Origin: Xiheimicrobium sp033763395
GTDB lineage: Bacteria > Myxococcota > Myxococcia > Myxococcales > Myxococcaceae
Direction of reading: 5' to 3'
Length of the DNA stretch: 64,000 nt
Assembly: GCA_033763395.1 (NCBI GenBank)
Contig: JANRKQ010000241.1
Coordinates: 10,077 to 74,076 of the forward strand
Shown: piece after piece, positions 33,050-42,000 of the stretch
Layout: the number at the start of each line of letters is the position of its first letter
Numbering within the stretch: position 1 is the first letter of the stretch
The notes under the pieces: model-generated
Databases searched by the model: none
What the model was told of the DNA's origin: nothing
The model's input: only the letters and a program-made list of their open reading frames with translations
Translations under genes and position numbers: made by a program

Positions 33050-34785
33050 CAGGCGAGCACCTCGGCGGGCAGCTCGATGAGCCAGTGCGCGCCTCGCGGC
33101 GTGGGCGCGGTGCTGAGCCTGCCCTTCAAGGGCTGGAGGAGGCTCTGCACCAGCCTCAGTCCGACGCCGGCGTTCCGCTCGAGCGAGAAGCCCTCGGGCA
33201 ACGCACGCCCGCTGTTCTCGACGCGCAGCTGAAGGGTCCCTTCCTCGACCGCGGCCCGTACCGCGATGGTGCCCTGCCCCGAATCGGGACCCGGGAGGCC
33301 GTGCTTCAAGGCGTTGACGAAGAGCTCGTTCAGCACGAGTGCCATGGGGACCCCTGACTCCATCTTGAGTTGCAGCCTCCCAGCCTCGACCACCAGTTCA
33401 ATGTCGGACGCGGGGCGCTGGTGGGCCCGCGCCACCATCTGCAGAAGCCGTCGAGCGTAGTCCTCGAAGGGGACCGCGGCCAACCGGTTCGACTGGTACA
33501 GCACCTCGTGCAGCGCCGCGATGGCGCGGACGCGGCCCTGCAGGTCGTCGAACGCGCCCTTCGACTCGTCGCCCGTCAGATCATCGGCCTGCAGGCGAAT
33601 CAAGCTCGAGACGACCTGGAGGTTGTTCTTCACTCGATGGTGAACCTCCTGCAGCAGGACTTCCTTCTCCTTGAGGCTGGCCTCGAGCGCGCGGCGGGCT
33701 TCCCGCTGCTCGGTGACGTCGTGGATGAGCTTCGAGATGGCGACGAGCGCGCCGTTCGGTGAACGAATCGGCGTCACGGTCACCACCACGTCGAGCGGGC
33801 GGCCAGCCCGGGACTGGTGTCGCGCCTCGTGCACGAGCGCCGCGTCACCCGAAGGGTACTGGGCCTTCGAGCCGGTCAACCCCTCGAACGAAGCCCCCAC
33901 GGCCTCGCGCTCCGAGTAGCCGTACAGCCGCTCGGCGCCTGCGTTCCAGGTCTGCACGAGTCCGGTCACCGAGACGGCCACGACGGCTTCGCTCGTCGAC
34001 TTCACGATGTCGGCCATCAGGCTGCGCTCGACCTCGGCGCGGCCGCGAAGCCGCATCACGCGCACCAGGCCATGGACGTCGTGTTCGACGGTGCTCAAGG
34101 TGGCGCGGGTCCAGACGGCGCTGCCGGCCGCTCCGCGCAGCTCGACGTCGAGCTCGTCTTCGGTCGCTTCGGGCACGGAGGCTGGCCCCAACGCCAGGTC
34201 GACCTGCCGCGCGTGCAGGAACAGGTCGCGGGCGTTCGTGCCGTGGAGCGCTCCGGGTCCGCCGCCCAGCATGGCCTCGAGGCGCGGGTTCGCGAACACG
34301 ACCCTGCCGTCGCTGAGGCGCACCAGCAGCACGCCCACCTGCATCTGCTGCAGCACGAGCCGATGGAGCTGCAGGTCGTTCACCGCGCTTGCCAGCTGGT
34401 GGTTGGCCGCTTCGAGCTGAGCTGGGCTCGGCAGGGCCACCGCCTTCGGTACTGCGGGGACGAGCATCACCACCGTGCCGATCGAGGCGAGGGCCGTCAG
34501 CGCCTTCACGACACCAGAGGCCCAGTAGTGCGGTGTCCAGAGGGTGACGACCTCCATCACGTGCGTGCTCCCGCAGGACACGATGAAGGCCGCGAAGGCG
34601 CCGAAGACGGGCCTGAGCGGCACGTCGCTGCGCTTCCGGAGGAACGACACCATCAACGCAGGAATGGCGAAATAGGCCGCCGCGATGAGGACGTCGGACG
34701 TGACGTGCAACGCGACGAGGGACGGGCGCCAGAGGTAGCAGTGGCCGTGCGGCATGAAGCCGGTCGAGTCGAAGAGGTTCCCCAT
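33049..34785 (-). CDS. Histidine kinase with ethylene-receptor-type sensor domain, two PAS domains and HisKA_2
   Basis: A 578-residue kinase. The first about 105 residues are three membrane helices matching the ethylene-binding domain of ETR1 and its cyanobacterial relatives. Asp31, Tyr38, Ile41, Pro42, Cys71 and His75 keep exactly the spacing of ETR1 Asp25, Tyr32, Ile35, Pro36, Cys65 and His69, including the CGSTH copper-ligand motif. Two PAS domains follow (about 135-250 and 260-380), then HisKA_2 (EVHHRVKNNLQVV) and an HATPase domain with NELFVNALKHG. It is probably an inner-membrane sensor of ethylene or a similar small ligand through Cu(I). ATG 34785 was chosen because the domain begins right after it. 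Confidence 0.9.
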   Translation of the reverse strand: MGNLFDSTGFMPHGHCYLWRPSLVALHVTSDVLIAAAYFAIPALMVSFLRKRSDVPLRPVFGAFAAFIVSCGSTHVMEVVTLWTPHYWASGVVKALTALASIGTVVMLVPAVPKAVALPSPAQLEAANHQLASAVNDLQLHRLVLQQMQVGVLLVRLSDGRVVFANPRLEAMLGGGPGALHGTNARDLFLHARQVDLALGPASVPEATEDELDVELRGAAGSAVWTRATLSTVEHDVHGLVRVMRLRGRAEVERSLMADIVKSTSEAVVAVSVTGLVQTWNAGAERLYGYSEREAVGASFEGLTGSKAQYPSGDAALVHEARHQSRAGRPLDVVVTVTPIRSPNGALVAISKLIHDVTEQREARRALEASLKEKEVLLQEVHHRVKNNLQVVSSLIRLQADDLTGDESKGAFDDLQGRVRAIAALHEVLYQSNRLAAVPFEDYARRLLQMVARAHQRPASDIELVVEAGRLQLKMESGVPMALVLNELFVNALKHGLPGPDSGQGTIAVRAAVEEGTLQLRVENSGRALPEGFSLERNAGVGLRLVQSLLQPLKGRLSTAPTPRGAHWLIELPAEVLA

Positions 34786-34903
34786 GGGGCGTGACTTGAC
34801 CCGAGGTCGTTGGCGCGGTCGAGGGGCGTTCGCGACCAATGACACGAGTGCGCCGGGGCGGGGCGTTGTGGAGCGAAAGCAGGCCGCGCCCGCGGCAGCT
34901 GGT

Positions 34904-36034
34904 TCAGCGTGGGTGGGCGATGCGCTGGGCCGGCGTGAGCGCGCGCAGGCTCCACACGGCGCCCGCCAGCACCACTGCCGCGCCCACGATGACGGCCGGC
35001 AGCGCCGACGCCGTGTCCTCTTCACCGGCGAACGCGCGCGAGAGCCCGAACGAGATGAGGTTGTTCAGCAGGTGCGCCATCGCGCCCGGCACGACGCTCC
35101 CGGCCCGGTGCGCGCCCCAGCCGAGGAAGCAGCCGACGCCGAAGGCGAAGAGGCCCTGCCGCACGTCCATGTGCCAGAGGCCAAAGAGGGCCGCGGTGAA
35201 GACGATGCCCTTCACCGTGCCCCAGCGCTCGACGAAGCGCGTCTGCACGTAGCCGCGGAACAGCAGCTCTTCGAGCACGCCAGGCATCACCGCGCCCACC
35301 AGCACCAGCCCCGCGAAGCTCACGAGGGACTGCTGCGACGCCTTCGAGAACAGCTCGAGCATGCCGCTCTTCGGGAAGCCCGCCACGTCGAGCACCCCGA
35401 CGGTGAGCGGCCCGATGCACAGCGTGCCCACGAGGAGCAGCGGCACCAGCACCCAGCGCGGCGGCTCGTCGCTCCAGCGCAGGCGCTCGGACAGGCTCGG
35501 CGCGGCGTCCTTCAGCAGCCCTGGCAGCTTCCACAACGAGAGCCCCATCGCGCTCTGCGACACCAGCGCCGACACGATGAGGAACCAGGGGTCGCCCATG
35601 AGCGCCGTCATCAGGTTCTCGGGCCTGGTGCCGCGCGCGATGAGCAGGACGCCGAAGAACCCACCCACGACGCCACCCAGAATGAGGGTGAGGCCCTGGG
35701 AGGTGAGCAGCACCACGGCGACGGGCCCGAGCGCTGGCTTCGTCGGTGCAGCCGGGGGCGGTGGCGCGACGGCTGGAGCCTCGGGTGCAGCTGGTCGAAG
35801 GGCGACACGCTCTGGTTCGACTGCCGCGCCTGACACCGGCAGCACGGCCCCTCCGCCTGGCGCGCCCGTCGGTGCAGCGTCGCCCCACGCAGAGGTCGCT
35901 GGGCGGGTGAAGTCACCCGGTCCGACCGCGTGCTCGTCCCTCACAGGCCGCTCGGCCGCGCGCGGTGTCCGGGCGTCCACGCCAGCCGCCTCGTCGGGCG
36001 ACGGCACCCCGGGCCCTTCAGTGGTGTTCGACAT
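34904..36034 (-). CDS. CPBP-family intramembrane metalloprotease
   Basis: A 376-residue membrane protein. A long Pro/Ala-rich cytoplasmic N-terminus (about 1-100) precedes about eight membrane helices. The CPBP (CAAX protease and bacteriocin-processing) motifs are EELLFRGYVQ, FGLWHM and HLLNN, holding the Glu and His residues of the active site. Family members cut within membrane proteins or mature peptides; the substrate here is unknown. It lies 21 bases downstream of the Ser/Thr kinase gene on the same strand, and they may be co-transcribed. Confidence 0.85.
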   Translation of the reverse strand: MSNTTEGPGVPSPDEAAGVDARTPRAAERPVRDEHAVGPGDFTRPATSAWGDAAPTGAPGGGAVLPVSGAAVEPERVALRPAAPEAPAVAPPPPAAPTKPALGPVAVVLLTSQGLTLILGGVVGGFFGVLLIARGTRPENLMTALMGDPWFLIVSALVSQSAMGLSLWKLPGLLKDAAPSLSERLRWSDEPPRWVLVPLLLVGTLCIGPLTVGVLDVAGFPKSGMLELFSKASQQSLVSFAGLVLVGAVMPGVLEELLFRGYVQTRFVERWGTVKGIVFTAALFGLWHMDVRQGLFAFGVGCFLGWGAHRAGSVVPGAMAHLLNNLISFGLSRAFAGEEDTASALPAVIVGAAVVLAGAVWSLRALTPAQRIAHPR

Positions 36035-36055
36035 CGACCCCCCTCGTGGTCGCTC

Positions 36056-37960
36056 CTAGCGTGAACCCTTCTTGGGCGGAGTCGGCGCCGGCGTGGGCTT
36101 CTTCACGGCCGGTGGCAGCGGCGGCTTCACCGGCGGCTTCGTCACCGCCACCACGGGCGCTGGCTTCACGGGAGGCTTCGCCGTCACCACCGGCCGAGGA
36201 GTCGCCGTCGGCTTCTTCGGCGGCTCCGGCAGGTCCTCGACCTCGACCTCGAGCGGCGGCGCAGGCGGCGGCGTGAGCACCGACGTCACCGCGCGGCCCT
36301 CCATCGTCAGCTGCGCGAAGCGGCAGGCGCCCTCGAGGCAGCCCACGGCGGCGCGCGGCGTCTCACCGAGCACGTTCTTCCAGTAGGGCCCCAGGTGGAG
36401 CCCGTCGCCCAGCACCCGCGCGTCACGCCCTTCTCCGATGACGGCGAACAGCTCGCCCGTCGAGGCGTCGAGCCGCAGCTCGGCCACCTGGCCCGTCGTC
36501 GACGTCGGCAGCGGGGCCTGCATCTGGCCCTGCTTGTCGGGGCCGAGGTTCCACTCCATCACCGGCTGGCCGCCCGAGCCCGAGAGGATGAGCATCACCG
36601 AGCGCCCGCCGGTGCCCAGCAGCATGAGCGCGCTGCGCGCCTCGGGTCTGGGCCCCCGGAAGAGCGCGAGGAGGGGCTCGAGCGACGAGGCCTCGCTCGC
36701 CTGCGTGTCCACCTTCGCCGAGAGCCGCAGGCCTTCACCTTCCACCGGCGCGTCGACGAGGGCGTGGCCGCCGGGCGCGTCGTCTGGCTCCCCGAAGCGC
36801 ACGCCTCCCTGCTCGAACGTCACCGGCCGCCCGCGCGCCATCACGCTGATGGTGTCGGGGCCTTCGCCCAGCGTCAGCGTGCGCGTCTCCTTGTCGAGGC
36901 GGCCGGGCGTCGAGGTGGGAAAGCTCGCGCCGTCGTCGCGCAAGAGCTCCTGCGCCGCCGGCTTTCGTGAGGCCTCGGCCCGCGCGCGGAAGAAGACGGT
37001 GCCGACGATGACGGCCGCGAACCCCACCAGCGCCATCGCCCCGACGCGCGCCGCCTTCTGCAGGCGCTCCCGGGCCAGCCGCAGCAGCCGGCGGGCCTTC
37101 GTCTCCTTTGACGGCATGGGCGCCGTCGTCGTCATCGGCACCAGCGTCTCGAGCTCGGCGAGGAACGCGCCCACCGAGGGGTAGCGGTCCTCCGGCGCAG
37201 GCTTGAGGCAGCGCGCGACGATGCCGTCGAGGCGCTTGTCGACGCCCGGCTTCTTCACCGACGGTGGGTCGAAGTGCCCCAGCGGGAGCTCGCCGGTGAG
37301 CAGCTCGTACAGCATGACGCCCAGGGCATAGAGGTCGGCCCGGGGGCCCGCCGTCTTCGCGTCGACGCGTTGCTCCGGCGCCATGTACGAGGCGGTGCCC
37401 ATCGCCACGTTCGTCTGGGTGAGGTTCTGCGGCGTCTGCCCGGACTTCTCGTCGAACCCGGCGAGCCCGAAGTCGGTCACCTTCGGAATGCCGCCCGCCT
37501 GCTCGTCGAAGAGAATGTTCTCGGGCTTGAGGTCGCGGTGAATGACGCCCCGGTGGTGCGCGTAGTCGATGGCGCGGGCCACCTGAGCGAGCGTCTTGAG
37601 CGCCGTCATCGCGTCGAAGTCGGGGTCGCGCATGCGCTCGCGCAGCGCCGGGCCGTCGACGAACTCCATCACCAGGTAATACGTCTCGGCCGACTTCCCG
37701 CGGTCGACGATGCTGACGATGTTGGGGTGCCGCAGGGTGGCGAGGGCCGCGGCCTCTTTCTCGAAGCGGGCCACGAACTGCTCGTCGCGCGCCAGCTCGG
37801 GCTTGAGGAGCTTCACCGCCACGGTGCGGCCCAGCGACAGCTGCACGGCCTGGTGCACCTCGCCCATGCCGCCCTTGCCGACGAGCTGCACCAGCCGATA
37901 GCCGGAAATGAGGTCGTCCTGGCGAACGCGGGCGACGGCGGTGTCTGCCGGGACGGTCAT
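36056..37960 (-). CDS. Transmembrane Ser/Thr protein kinase with extracytoplasmic domain
   Basis: A 634-residue eukaryotic-type kinase. The kinase domain (about 15-280) has GKGGMGEV, Lys in VAVKLLK, the catalytic loop HRDLKPEN, DFG in VTDFGLAG and the APE-like APEQ. One membrane helix follows (about 320-340, VGAMALVGFAAVIVGTVFF). The outside part (about 345-560) is beta-rich and could be a jelly-roll/lectin-like sensor, and the tail is Pro/Lys/Thr-rich (about 570-634). It probably signals envelope state to cytoplasmic FHA proteins. It diverges from the Spy-like gene at 38090. Confidence 0.9.
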   Translation of the reverse strand: MTVPADTAVARVRQDDLISGYRLVQLVGKGGMGEVHQAVQLSLGRTVAVKLLKPELARDEQFVARFEKEAAALATLRHPNIVSIVDRGKSAETYYLVMEFVDGPALRERMRDPDFDAMTALKTLAQVARAIDYAHHRGVIHRDLKPENILFDEQAGGIPKVTDFGLAGFDEKSGQTPQNLTQTNVAMGTASYMAPEQRVDAKTAGPRADLYALGVMLYELLTGELPLGHFDPPSVKKPGVDKRLDGIVARCLKPAPEDRYPSVGAFLAELETLVPMTTTAPMPSKETKARRLLRLARERLQKAARVGAMALVGFAAVIVGTVFFRARAEASRKPAAQELLRDDGASFPTSTPGRLDKETRTLTLGEGPDTISVMARGRPVTFEQGGVRFGEPDDAPGGHALVDAPVEGEGLRLSAKVDTQASEASSLEPLLALFRGPRPEARSALMLLGTGGRSVMLILSGSGGQPVMEWNLGPDKQGQMQAPLPTSTTGQVAELRLDASTGELFAVIGEGRDARVLGDGLHLGPYWKNVLGETPRAAVGCLEGACRFAQLTMEGRAVTSVLTPPPAPPLEVEVEDLPEPPKKPTATPRPVVTAKPPVKPAPVVAVTKPPVKPPLPPAVKKPTPAPTPPKKGSR

Positions 37961-38089
37961 GACGGTATGCCGGCAAGCCCGGCCACACGTCTTTCTATGT
38001 CGAAACCGGTCGCGGCGCTGCGTTCTGCGGTGGGCTCAGGCGGCCGGTCCCCACATGGGCGCACAGCGTCCAGAAAGAAAGGCCAGCCA

Positions 38090-38566
38090 ATGACTCGTCG
38101 TCTCTTTCAGTCGGTCGTCGTCCTCGCCGCAGTCTCGGGCACCACCGCGCTCGCGCAGGGCTTCGGGCCGCCGCCTGGTGGAATGCCCGGGGCGCACCCG
38201 GGCGGGCCTCCGCCGGTGGCGCTCATCGTGTCCTCACCGCACGGGAGCCGCCTGCTCGAGCAGGCCCAGGTGCCGAAGGAACTCATCGCGAAGGTCGAGG
38301 CGCTGCGCGCGCAGTTCGACGAGGCGCTGCGGAGCCAGGAGCAGACGCTCAAGGGGCTCCACGAGCAGGTGCGCGCGCAGCTCGAGCAGGGCGGCGACGA
38401 GGCCACGGTGGTGGCGCTCCTCGAGAAGGCGGCGCCGCTGGAACTCGAGGTGAAGAAGCTGCGCACGGTGCAGGCGCTGCGCGTGCGCGCCGTGCTGGGA
38501 GACGCGTGGATGCAGCGGCTCCGCCGAGGTGCTGCCGAAGCCCGGTGGCCGGTTCGGCCCGCCTGA
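38090..38566 (+). CDS. Small periplasmic Spy/CpxP-like helical protein
   Basis: A 158-residue exported protein. The signal peptide MTRRLFQSVVVLAAVSGTTALA is followed by a Pro/Gly-rich linker and a helical hairpin (VPKELIAKVEALRAQFDEAL, then LEQGGDEATVVALLEKAAPL) like the LTxxQ/heavy-metal-resistance and Spy chaperone families. An AGAAAGG-type purine stretch precedes ATG 38090. The last about 12 residues (RGAAEARWPVRPA) look out of character and may reflect a frameshift near the end. A chaperone or metal-responsive role is inferred from the fold only. Confidence 0.6.
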   Translation: MTRRLFQSVVVLAAVSGTTALAQGFGPPPGGMPGAHPGGPPPVALIVSSPHGSRLLEQAQVPKELIAKVEALRAQFDEALRSQEQTLKGLHEQVRAQLEQGGDEATVVALLEKAAPLELEVKKLRTVQALRVRAVLGDAWMQRLRRGAAEARWPVRPA

Positions 38567-38629
38567 GCCGCGCTGAGGCCTCGTCTCGGGGGTGGGCGTC
38601 ATGTTGCCCGCCTGTGTAACGTTCGTTCG

Positions 38630-38794
38630 ATGTCAGAGAACGCATGGGGCGGGCTGTTGCTTCGAACGCAGGCGAAGCGATGGACCGAGATCGTTCCGCA
38701 GGTGCTCGCACCCTTCGAGGCGATGATCGACGTCGAGCGGCTCGACGTCGCCGTGCTCCTGGGGACCTGCACCAGCGAGTGGACGAAGGCCTGA
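38630..38794 (+). CDS. Short hypothetical protein (54 residues)
   Basis: An ATG at 38630 opens a 54-codon frame ending at 38794: it reads MSENAWGGLLLRTQAKRWTE, then IVPQVLAPFEAMIDVERLDV and AVLLGTCTSEWTKA. The residue mix is protein-like, not the Arg/Pro/Ala bias of shadow frames. No signal, membrane segment or known motif is visible. It lies just before the next gene (13 bases) and could be a small real gene or a remnant. Confidence 0.4.
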   Translation: MSENAWGGLLLRTQAKRWTEIVPQVLAPFEAMIDVERLDVAVLLGTCTSEWTKA

Positions 38795-38807
38795 CGGGCC
38801 TGCTTCG

Positions 38808-39980
38808 ATGACCGCTCCGATGGAGCCGCGCACGCGCCTCATCCTCACCACCTTCGCGGTCACGCTCGCCGTTGGCGTGGGCTCTGGCTGGGCCATCGGC
38901 CGAAAGACCATCGCGCGGCCAGCCCCGCTGCCTGAACCGGCTCGGCCCACCCCGACGGCCCCCGTCGCTCCGCAGAAGCCCCCGCTCCCGCCCGAGACGG
39001 TGCAGTTGCTGACCGACCTCGGCTCCGCCGACACGGCCACCTGGCGCGAGGCGATCGTTCGCCTGGCCTTCACCCGGCCGTTTCCCGAGTCCGAGCTCGG
39101 GCTTCTGAGCCGCTCCAGGCTCCAGCCGCGCGTGCTCGAGGTGCTCGACGCCGCGCTCGGCCAGTGCCTGCCCCTCGACGACGTGAAGAACGACGCCCTG
39201 CGTGAGCTGCTGGCGCCCACGCTGGCGGCCGCGCGCGCGCGCCTGAAAGACGACCTGCTCGTCCGCTCCGGAGACTTCGACACCCAGCGGCCTGCACCCG
39301 AGACGGGCGTGGCCATCGCGGTCGCGCTGCAGGCGCTGCGCTCGAGTGACGAACAGCAGGTGGTGCGCGGGCTGCGGGCCATCGAGCGCGCGAAGCCGGC
39401 CTGCGCGAAGGAGCGCGTGCGCGCGCTGCTCGGCAATGGCGCCATGGTGGCCGACGTCGACCGGGCGACGGCGCGGGTGAGCGAGGTGGCGGACGAGGCG
39501 CTGCGTGCGCTGCCCGCCGGGACGACGCCGCTGGCCGGGCTCGAGGCCGTGCTGCGCGACACGCCGGTGTTCGAGACCGTGCGAGAGGTGGTGCCCGAGG
39601 CCGTGCGGGCCGAGTCCGTCGACGCGTGGTTCGAGCTCGCGCGGCCGGTCTGGCGCGCCTTCTGGGCGCTCGCTGACGGCGGCACGCCCTCGGAGGAGGC
39701 GTGGCGGGTACGCACCCACGAGCTGCTGGGCTTCCGTGAGACGCGCAGGCTCCACCCCCGCGGTCGCTCCCTGCTGCACGTCATCGGGAGACCGTCGGTG
39801 GCATGTCAGGTGTCGACGCGCGAGCTGGTCGAGGCTTTCGCGAAGCTCCCCTTCGACTACGAGGGCGACGCACCCCGCGACGAAGTGCGGCTCGTGTGCG
39901 TGAGCCTCGGCGGCGCACCGGTGCTCGACCGCTGGTTCACCTTCGAGCCCGGTGATGAGCTCACCATCGAGGTGCTGTGA
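38808..39980 (+). CDS. Membrane-anchored helical protein, function unknown
   Basis: A 390-residue protein. One N-terminal membrane helix (LILTTFAVTLAVGVGSGWAI) is followed by a Pro-rich linker (about 40-65) and a long helical region (about 65-290) that could be HEAT-like repeats. A more beta-rich end finishes GDELTIEVL. I do not recognise the family. The inferred topology is a signal anchor with the bulk in the periplasm. Confidence 0.6.
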   Translation: MTAPMEPRTRLILTTFAVTLAVGVGSGWAIGRKTIARPAPLPEPARPTPTAPVAPQKPPLPPETVQLLTDLGSADTATWREAIVRLAFTRPFPESELGLLSRSRLQPRVLEVLDAALGQCLPLDDVKNDALRELLAPTLAAARARLKDDLLVRSGDFDTQRPAPETGVAIAVALQALRSSDEQQVVRGLRAIERAKPACAKERVRALLGNGAMVADVDRATARVSEVADEALRALPAGTTPLAGLEAVLRDTPVFETVREVVPEAVRAESVDAWFELARPVWRAFWALADGGTPSEEAWRVRTHELLGFRETRRLHPRGRSLLHVIGRPSVACQVSTRELVEAFAKLPFDYEGDAPRDEVRLVCVSLGGAPVLDRWFTFEPGDELTIEVL

Positions 39981-40083
39981 TGCTGCGCACGGTGACCTCG
40001 GCGCGTCAGCGCAGCGCTCGGACTCGTGGAGGCCCCTGTGCCCACCAGGCGGCGCGCACAGGCCGAACAACCGAGGCTCACGC

Positions 40084-40776
40084 ATGACTCCGCTGCTGCT
40101 CTCGCTGGTGCTCGCGACCTCCTTCGTCCCTGACAGGACGGGACCTGAGGTGAGCGCTCCGCAGTGTCACGGCCTCTTTGCGCTCATCCAGGCTGGAGAC
40201 GTCGAGGGGGTACGCGCGGGCCTCACGCCCGAGACCGTCGATGCGCCTGGCACCGGGCGGTGCTCGAAGCGAACGCCGCTCCTCGCCGCCGCCCAGTGGG
40301 GGCAGGCCGACCTCGTCGAACTCTTGCTGGGCCTCGGCGCCGACGTGAACTTCACCGTGGTGGAGCGGGAGGGCGCGCTCAAGGGGCGCGTGACGGCCGA
40401 GTGCCTCGCCCGCGCGTTCGGACACGACGCGGTCGGCGCACTGCTCCGCAAGCGGGGCGCGCAGGACACGCGCGATGGGTGCCTCAAGCGCGCGGCCCTG
40501 TTCGCCGCCGTCTCGCGCGAGGACCCGGTGCGGCTCGCGAAAGAACGAAAGGCTGGAAATCGGCTGCCCGTGGCGCAGCTCCTCGACGCGGTCCGTGGCG
40601 TCGACTGCGGCGCCGCGCCGGCGTACTGCACCGAGCTGGTTCGCCACCTGCCGAAGGAGCCGTCGGACACCCGCGACGAGGCGCTCGACGAGCTCGAAGC
40701 CTGGGTCGAGGTGGTGCCGGCGCTCCGTCAACAGCTCTCGGCCGTTCGGCGCGCTGGCGACGGTCGGCCTCGCTGA
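40084..40776 (+). CDS. Secreted ankyrin-repeat protein
   Basis: A 230-residue protein. A short signal peptide (MTPLLLSLVLATSFV) precedes ankyrin repeats. The clearest repeat is KRTPLLAAAQWGQADLVELL followed by LGLGADVNF; a weaker one precedes it (LFALIQAGDVEGVRAGL) and another follows (AECLARAFGHDAVGALL). Ankyrin repeats bind proteins; no enzymatic domain is seen. The C-terminal half (about 140-230) has no assigned fold. Confidence 0.65.
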   Translation: MTPLLLSLVLATSFVPDRTGPEVSAPQCHGLFALIQAGDVEGVRAGLTPETVDAPGTGRCSKRTPLLAAAQWGQADLVELLLGLGADVNFTVVEREGALKGRVTAECLARAFGHDAVGALLRKRGAQDTRDGCLKRAALFAAVSREDPVRLAKERKAGNRLPVAQLLDAVRGVDCGAAPAYCTELVRHLPKEPSDTRDEALDELEAWVEVVPALRQQLSAVRRAGDGRPR

Positions 40777-41066
40777 GGCGCGGGGCTCGTTCGACCCGCT
40801 TCTGCCGCCTGACCCGTAGCCCGCTCGAGCGAGCTCCGCGCTTTCGTGAAGGTCGCGCGGCGGCACCACGCTTGCTGTGGGTAAGGACGACTGTCTCTCT
40901 CCTCCCGGGAGCCTCTGGTGCACGTCGCAGTCGAACATCGACTCACTGACGTCGTTCTTTCGGTCGGCCGGGTCGGCGAACGCCGCACGACGCCCCCCAT
41001 CCGCGCAGGGCGTGCGATGTTTCACACCCGTGACGCGCGGCGGGTTGTGTGGTCTGGAGGCGCGCG

Positions 41067-41531
41067 ATGAAGCCGCTCGAGCCAGCGTCGTGCTGTGTCG
41101 CCCGGGGCACCCGGGTGCGGACCCGTGATGGAGAGAAGGCGGTCGAGTTCCTCCGGGTTGGCGACGAAGTGACGGCGGTCGACCCGCTGTCCGGTCGCCG
41201 CGTGAGTACGCGGGTGGTGGACGTGCGGGTGAGCCGCCGCGAGTGTCTGTCGCTGCGCAGCGCCACCGTCACGATGGAGTGCACCACCGACCACCACCTC
41301 TTCGACCCCGACGCGCAGGCGTTCGCCGACGCGGGCGATTGGGCGCTGGGCAAGCGGTCGCACGTCACCGAGGTGCCCGAGGATGACGACGAGCCCCTGC
41401 GCGCGGTGGCCGTTTCGAGCGACGCCCGCTACGTCACCGTGCTCGACGTGTTCGACGTCGCGGTGGAAGACGCGCTCCACACCTTCGTGGCCAACGGGCT
41501 GCTGGTGGGCGACGCCACACGCGCTGCCTGA
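41067..41531 (+). CDS. Stand-alone Hint (Hedgehog/intein) domain protein
   Basis: A 154-residue protein consisting almost only of a Hint fold. CCVARGTRVRTRDGEKAVEF, then LRVGDEVTAVDP is intein block A with the nucleophile Cys. TTDHHLFDP is the block B Thr-x-x-His and ALHTFVANGLLVGD corresponds to the terminal block F/G, but the usual His-Asn end is replaced by Gly-Asp. It could therefore catalyse N-terminal ester formation but not classical intein excision. Hint domains often mark self-processing secreted or polymorphic toxin proteins; here the expected N-terminal carrier is missing. ATG 41067 puts the reactive Cys pair near residues 9-10. Confidence 0.8.
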   Translation: MKPLEPASCCVARGTRVRTRDGEKAVEFLRVGDEVTAVDPLSGRRVSTRVVDVRVSRRECLSLRSATVTMECTTDHHLFDPDAQAFADAGDWALGKRSHVTEVPEDDDEPLRAVAVSSDARYVTVLDVFDVAVEDALHTFVANGLLVGDATRAA

Positions 41532-41592
41532 GGGACGTGACTGAAGGACGTGACGCTCCACGCCTCGAAGCGGGCGTGGTAGTTCCTCCGTC

Positions 41593-42000
41593 ATGCGTCG
41601 CCTCGCTCTCGTCCTCGCGCTCGTCACCTCGACGCAGGCCCTCGCTTCGCCGTCGCAGCGGTCGCTCGTCTCTGGCGTGGGCGTCGGCCTCATCGGGCTC
41701 GGCGTGGGCGCGCTGGGCTTCAGCGTCGGGCAGTTCATCACCTGGGGCGAGGGGCAGGTCACCGTCGCCGCCTTCAACCAACGGCCGCTCGAGTCAGCCG
41801 ACGAAGCGGTGAGCTACCGGTACTTTCTCGATGCGCGCCAGCGCGTCTTCACCGTCGGCCTCGTCGCCGGCATCGCAGGCGCCGTCCTCGTCGCTGGCGG
41901 GGTGGTGGCGCTGGTGCTCGACCGGCCGCAGCCGGCGGTGTCGTTGTTCGCGGCGCCGACCGGCGACGGCGGTGTGCTGGGCCTGTCGGGCCGATTCTGA
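41593..42000 (+). CDS. Small membrane protein, function unknown
   Basis: A 135-residue protein with a cleavable signal (MRRLALVLALVTSTQALA) and two further hydrophobic helices (about 26-50 and 85-112) rich in Gly and Val. The C-terminus outside the second helix ends SLFAAPTGDGGVLGLSGRF, a pattern common to small myxobacterial inner-membrane proteins. No functional motif is seen. Confidence 0.55.
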   Translation: MRRLALVLALVTSTQALASPSQRSLVSGVGVGLIGLGVGALGFSVGQFITWGEGQVTVAAFNQRPLESADEAVSYRYFLDARQRVFTVGLVAGIAGAVLVAGGVVALVLDRPQPAVSLFAAPTGDGGVLGLSGRF

